Assembly: GCA_020629355.1 (NCBI GenBank)
Contig: JAHDDM010000054.1
Coordinates: 1 to 7,471 of the forward strand
DNA from: Rhodospirillaceae bacterium
GTDB lineage: Bacteria > Pseudomonadota > Alphaproteobacteria > JABSOH01
Length of the DNA: 7,471 nt
Reading direction: 5' to 3'
The position numbers were made by a program, and so were the translations under genes. Each line of letters begins with the position of its first letter. The stretch's first letter is position 1. A model generated the notes under the pieces. That model did not search any database. It saw only the letters and a list, made by a program, of their open reading frames with translations, and was not told the origin of the DNA. Shown here in pieces: positions 5,898 to 7,471 of this stretch.

Positions 5898-7385
5898 ATG
5901 AATCAAGAAACCCAAGACCATTTGCTCGAAAAGTTTGTTGCGACAAACCCCGATTATTATCGGCGGCAATTTGCCCGTATTGGTGGTCGCACGGGCTTTA
6001 CCCCAACCTTCAATATTTTTGCGGCTCTGCTCGGACCAGTTTGGTTTGGTGCGCGTGGTTTGTGGAATTGGGGACTGCCGTTTATTCTGCTCGAAACCTT
6101 TGGCTTGATACAGTTAAGTCGCGGACTATTCGGTGATCTTGGGGCAGCCGCCACCGAACGTATTGCCCAAATTGAAGGCACACTTGCCTTTCGCCGCGAA
6201 CAGCTTGCGGCAGCGATTGAAAAAAATGCCGATAATGTTGCTGTTTTTGAACGCACCATAGCCTCGCTCGAAGCCGCTATTGGTGGGATACGCCTTGAGG
6301 CAGCAGCAGCTGAGGCCAGTGCATTATGGGTGGCTTTGTTCGGATTGATCTTTCTGTTGGCAACAAAAACCGTCGAAGGTATCGTCGCCAATACCGCGCT
6401 GGAACGGCGCTATTCAACCTGGTTATCAAAACCGCATCTCAGCTTTGGTCTCAGTCCAGCAAGAAGCGCTCTCAGCATCATCTTTACTCTGGTGGTGTTC
6501 GTGGTCTGCGCGCTGCATTTTAGCCTGCCCAATGCGATAGATTGGCTTGGGAAATTCCCCACAGACCCTGAAATTCGTCTGCAAGCCATTGCTTGGGTCG
6601 AGACCTTTTTTGATTATATTATTGCTTCTGGACAGTGGCTATTTGACTTCATCACCTTTGGTATCCGCGCGGTACTGGATGGGCTGGAAATTATTTTCGT
6701 CTCAACACCTTGGCCTGTCATTGCCAGCTTTATCATCATGTTGACCTGGCTTGCAGCAGGGTCAAGACCCGCAATCGCAGCAGGCAGTTTTCTGGCCTAT
6801 ATGGGCATTTTAGGCTTTTGGGAAAAAGCCATGACAACTTTGGCTCTGTTGGGTACAGCAGCCTGTCTGTCTATTGCTATTGGAATTCCCATTGGAATGT
6901 TTTGCGCTAGAAGGCCAAAATTCTATGCTGTCATTCGCCCAATTATGGACTTTATGCAGACCATGCCTGCCTTTGTCTTTATGATTCCCGTCATTGCGTT
7001 CTTTGGTACAGGCAAGCCTGCTGCGGTGGTGACCACCATGATTTTCGGCGGCACCCCTGTGGTGCGCTTAACGGTATTAGGCTTACGTGGTGTGCCTGAA
7101 AATATCCGCGAGGCAGCAATCGCTTTCGGTGCCAACAGGTGGTATCTGCTGACAAAGGTTGATCTGCCGCTTGCTGCCCCGTCGATTCTGGCAGGTGTGA
7201 ACCAGACCATCATGCTGAGTCTGGCCATGGTGGTGGTGGCCTCGCTGATTGGGGCTAAGGGACTTGGGGAAGATGTTCTTGAAGCGCTGCAATATGCCTC
7301 GGTAGGACAAGGGATTCTGGCAGGATTCGCTATCCTGTTTTGTGCCATGATCCTTGACCGCGTGGTACAGGGTAAACGCGATTAA
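5898..7385 (+). CDS. proW: Betaine-type ABC transporter permease (ProW family) with long N-terminal domain
   Basis: Inner-membrane permease of the quaternary-amine importer, 495 residues. The C-terminal part (about 270-495) is a standard ProW/OpuAB core: a segment around LGFWEKAMTTLALLGTA (305-321), IGIPIGMFCARRP, DFMQTMPAFVFMIPVIAFFG (351-370), GGTPVVRLTVLGLR, and the EAA loop REAAIAFGANRW...LPLAAPSIL (404-431) that contacts the ATPase. The first 200 residues are unusual. FNIFAALLGPVWFGARGLW (38-56) resembles the DUF2628 motif. Hydrophobic stretches at 58-75 and 142-156 flank a long Ala/Glu/Arg-rich region (82-140) likely to form a coiled coil. A further membrane segment follows at about 190-208. 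Single-domain ProW proteins such as that of E. coli are about 350 residues. Last gene of the operon, 9 bases after the native proV stop. Confidence 0.9.
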   Translation: MNQETQDHLLEKFVATNPDYYRRQFARIGGRTGFTPTFNIFAALLGPVWFGARGLWNWGLPFILLETFGLIQLSRGLFGDLGAAATERIAQIEGTLAFRREQLAAAIEKNADNVAVFERTIASLEAAIGGIRLEAAAAEASALWVALFGLIFLLATKTVEGIVANTALERRYSTWLSKPHLSFGLSPARSALSIIFTLVVFVVCALHFSLPNAIDWLGKFPTDPEIRLQAIAWVETFFDYIIASGQWLFDFITFGIRAVLDGLEIIFVSTPWPVIASFIIMLTWLAAGSRPAIAAGSFLAYMGILGFWEKAMTTLALLGTAACLSIAIGIPIGMFCARRPKFYAVIRPIMDFMQTMPAFVFMIPVIAFFGTGKPAAVVTTMIFGGTPVVRLTVLGLRGVPENIREAAIAFGANRWYLLTKVDLPLAAPSILAGVNQTIMLSLAMVVVASLIGAKGLGEDVLEALQYASVGQGILAGFAILFCAMILDRVVQGKRD

Positions 7386-7397
7386 AAACGCTGTCTA

Positions 7398-7436
7398 TAG
7401 CCTGTTCTGTATAATCTGATTATACAGAACAGGCTA
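7398..7436. repeat. Perfect 19-bp inverted repeat downstream of proW
   Basis: TAGCCTGTTCTGTATAATC (7398-7416) and its exact complement (7418-7436) flank a single T. As RNA it could fold into an 18-bp stem with a CUG loop, 12 bases after the permease stop. There is no U-run after it on the plus strand; on the minus strand a T5 run is 9 bases away, so it is not a canonical intrinsic terminator in either direction. It may still end or protect the operon mRNA, or be an operator for the next gene, whose possible ribosome binding site begins at its last base. Confidence 0.85.
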
Positions 7437-7446
7437 AGGAGCGCAA

Positions 7447-7471
7447 GTGCGCGACCGGCGCGTATGTGGCG
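7447..7471 (+). CDS. Possible start of a downstream gene (cut by window edge)
   Basis: AAGGAG at 7436-7441 stands 5 bases before a GTG at 7447, which would open (M)RDRRVCG before the window ends. Only eight codons are visible, so no product can be named. The strong Shine-Dalgarno match is the sole support, and the stretch could equally be non-coding. Confidence 0.2.

Noticed and set aside
5957..7348. Long minus-strand open frames inside the permease gene
   Set aside because: Their low-complexity Ser/Ala/Arg-rich translations are shadows of the permease coding frame and lack start signals.
3832..7385. Calling the transporter specifically TMAO (TmoXWV) or choline specific
   Set aside because: The Trp-rich site fits several trimethylammonium ligands and sequence inspection cannot separate them.
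7398..7436. LexA/SOS-type operator or intrinsic terminator in the terminal palindrome
   Set aside because: The CTGT and ACAG halves are 13 bases apart rather than 8, and no adjacent U-run follows the stem on either strand.

Overview
The window looks like a piece of chromosome from a Gram-negative bacterium, most likely an alphaproteobacterium. This inference rests on the style of the zinc and betaine transporter proteins and a base composition near 50% GC. A marine lineage is possible but not shown. No rRNA, tRNA, CRISPR array or insertion sequence was seen. Nearly all of the sequence is coding.

Left third (1-2465): a divergent zinc-uptake locus of the ZnuABC type. On the minus strand znuC (ATPase) and znuB (permease, cut by the left window edge) overlap by 8 bases. 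On the plus strand znuA (periplasmic zinc-binding protein) starts 75 bases from znuC, so both transcripts must start in that short gap. ZnuA has an internal His-rich loop and ZnuC ends in a His-rich tail.

Middle (2466-3804): two small enzyme genes on the plus strand. The first is a glyoxalase-I-like VOC protein in which one metal-binding/catalytic Glu position is Met. The second is an alpha/beta hydrolase with an apparently intact catalytic triad. The hydrolase is only 27 bases from the next gene and probably belongs to the transport operon.

Right half (3832-7385): a ProXVW/OpuA-type ABC importer for a quaternary-amine solute (glycine betaine, choline or a relative), in the order binding protein, ATPase, permease. 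A strong 12-bp hairpin lies between the binding-protein and ATPase genes. The ATPase reading frame is shifted near 5697-5705. The true C-terminal tail continues in another frame to a stop at 5886-5888, right at the ribosome binding site of the permease gene. The permease is a long form (495 residues), with an N-terminal region of about 200 residues carrying a DUF2628-like motif and a predicted coiled coil ahead of the usual ProW core.

Right edge (7386-7471): a perfect 19-bp inverted repeat with a 1-base centre, followed directly by a Shine-Dalgarno-like AAGGAG and a possible GTG start of a gene that runs off the window.

No wholly new system is evident. The most notable points are the ATPase frameshift, the Glu-to-Met change in the VOC protein, the permease fusion, the intercistronic hairpin and the terminal palindrome.
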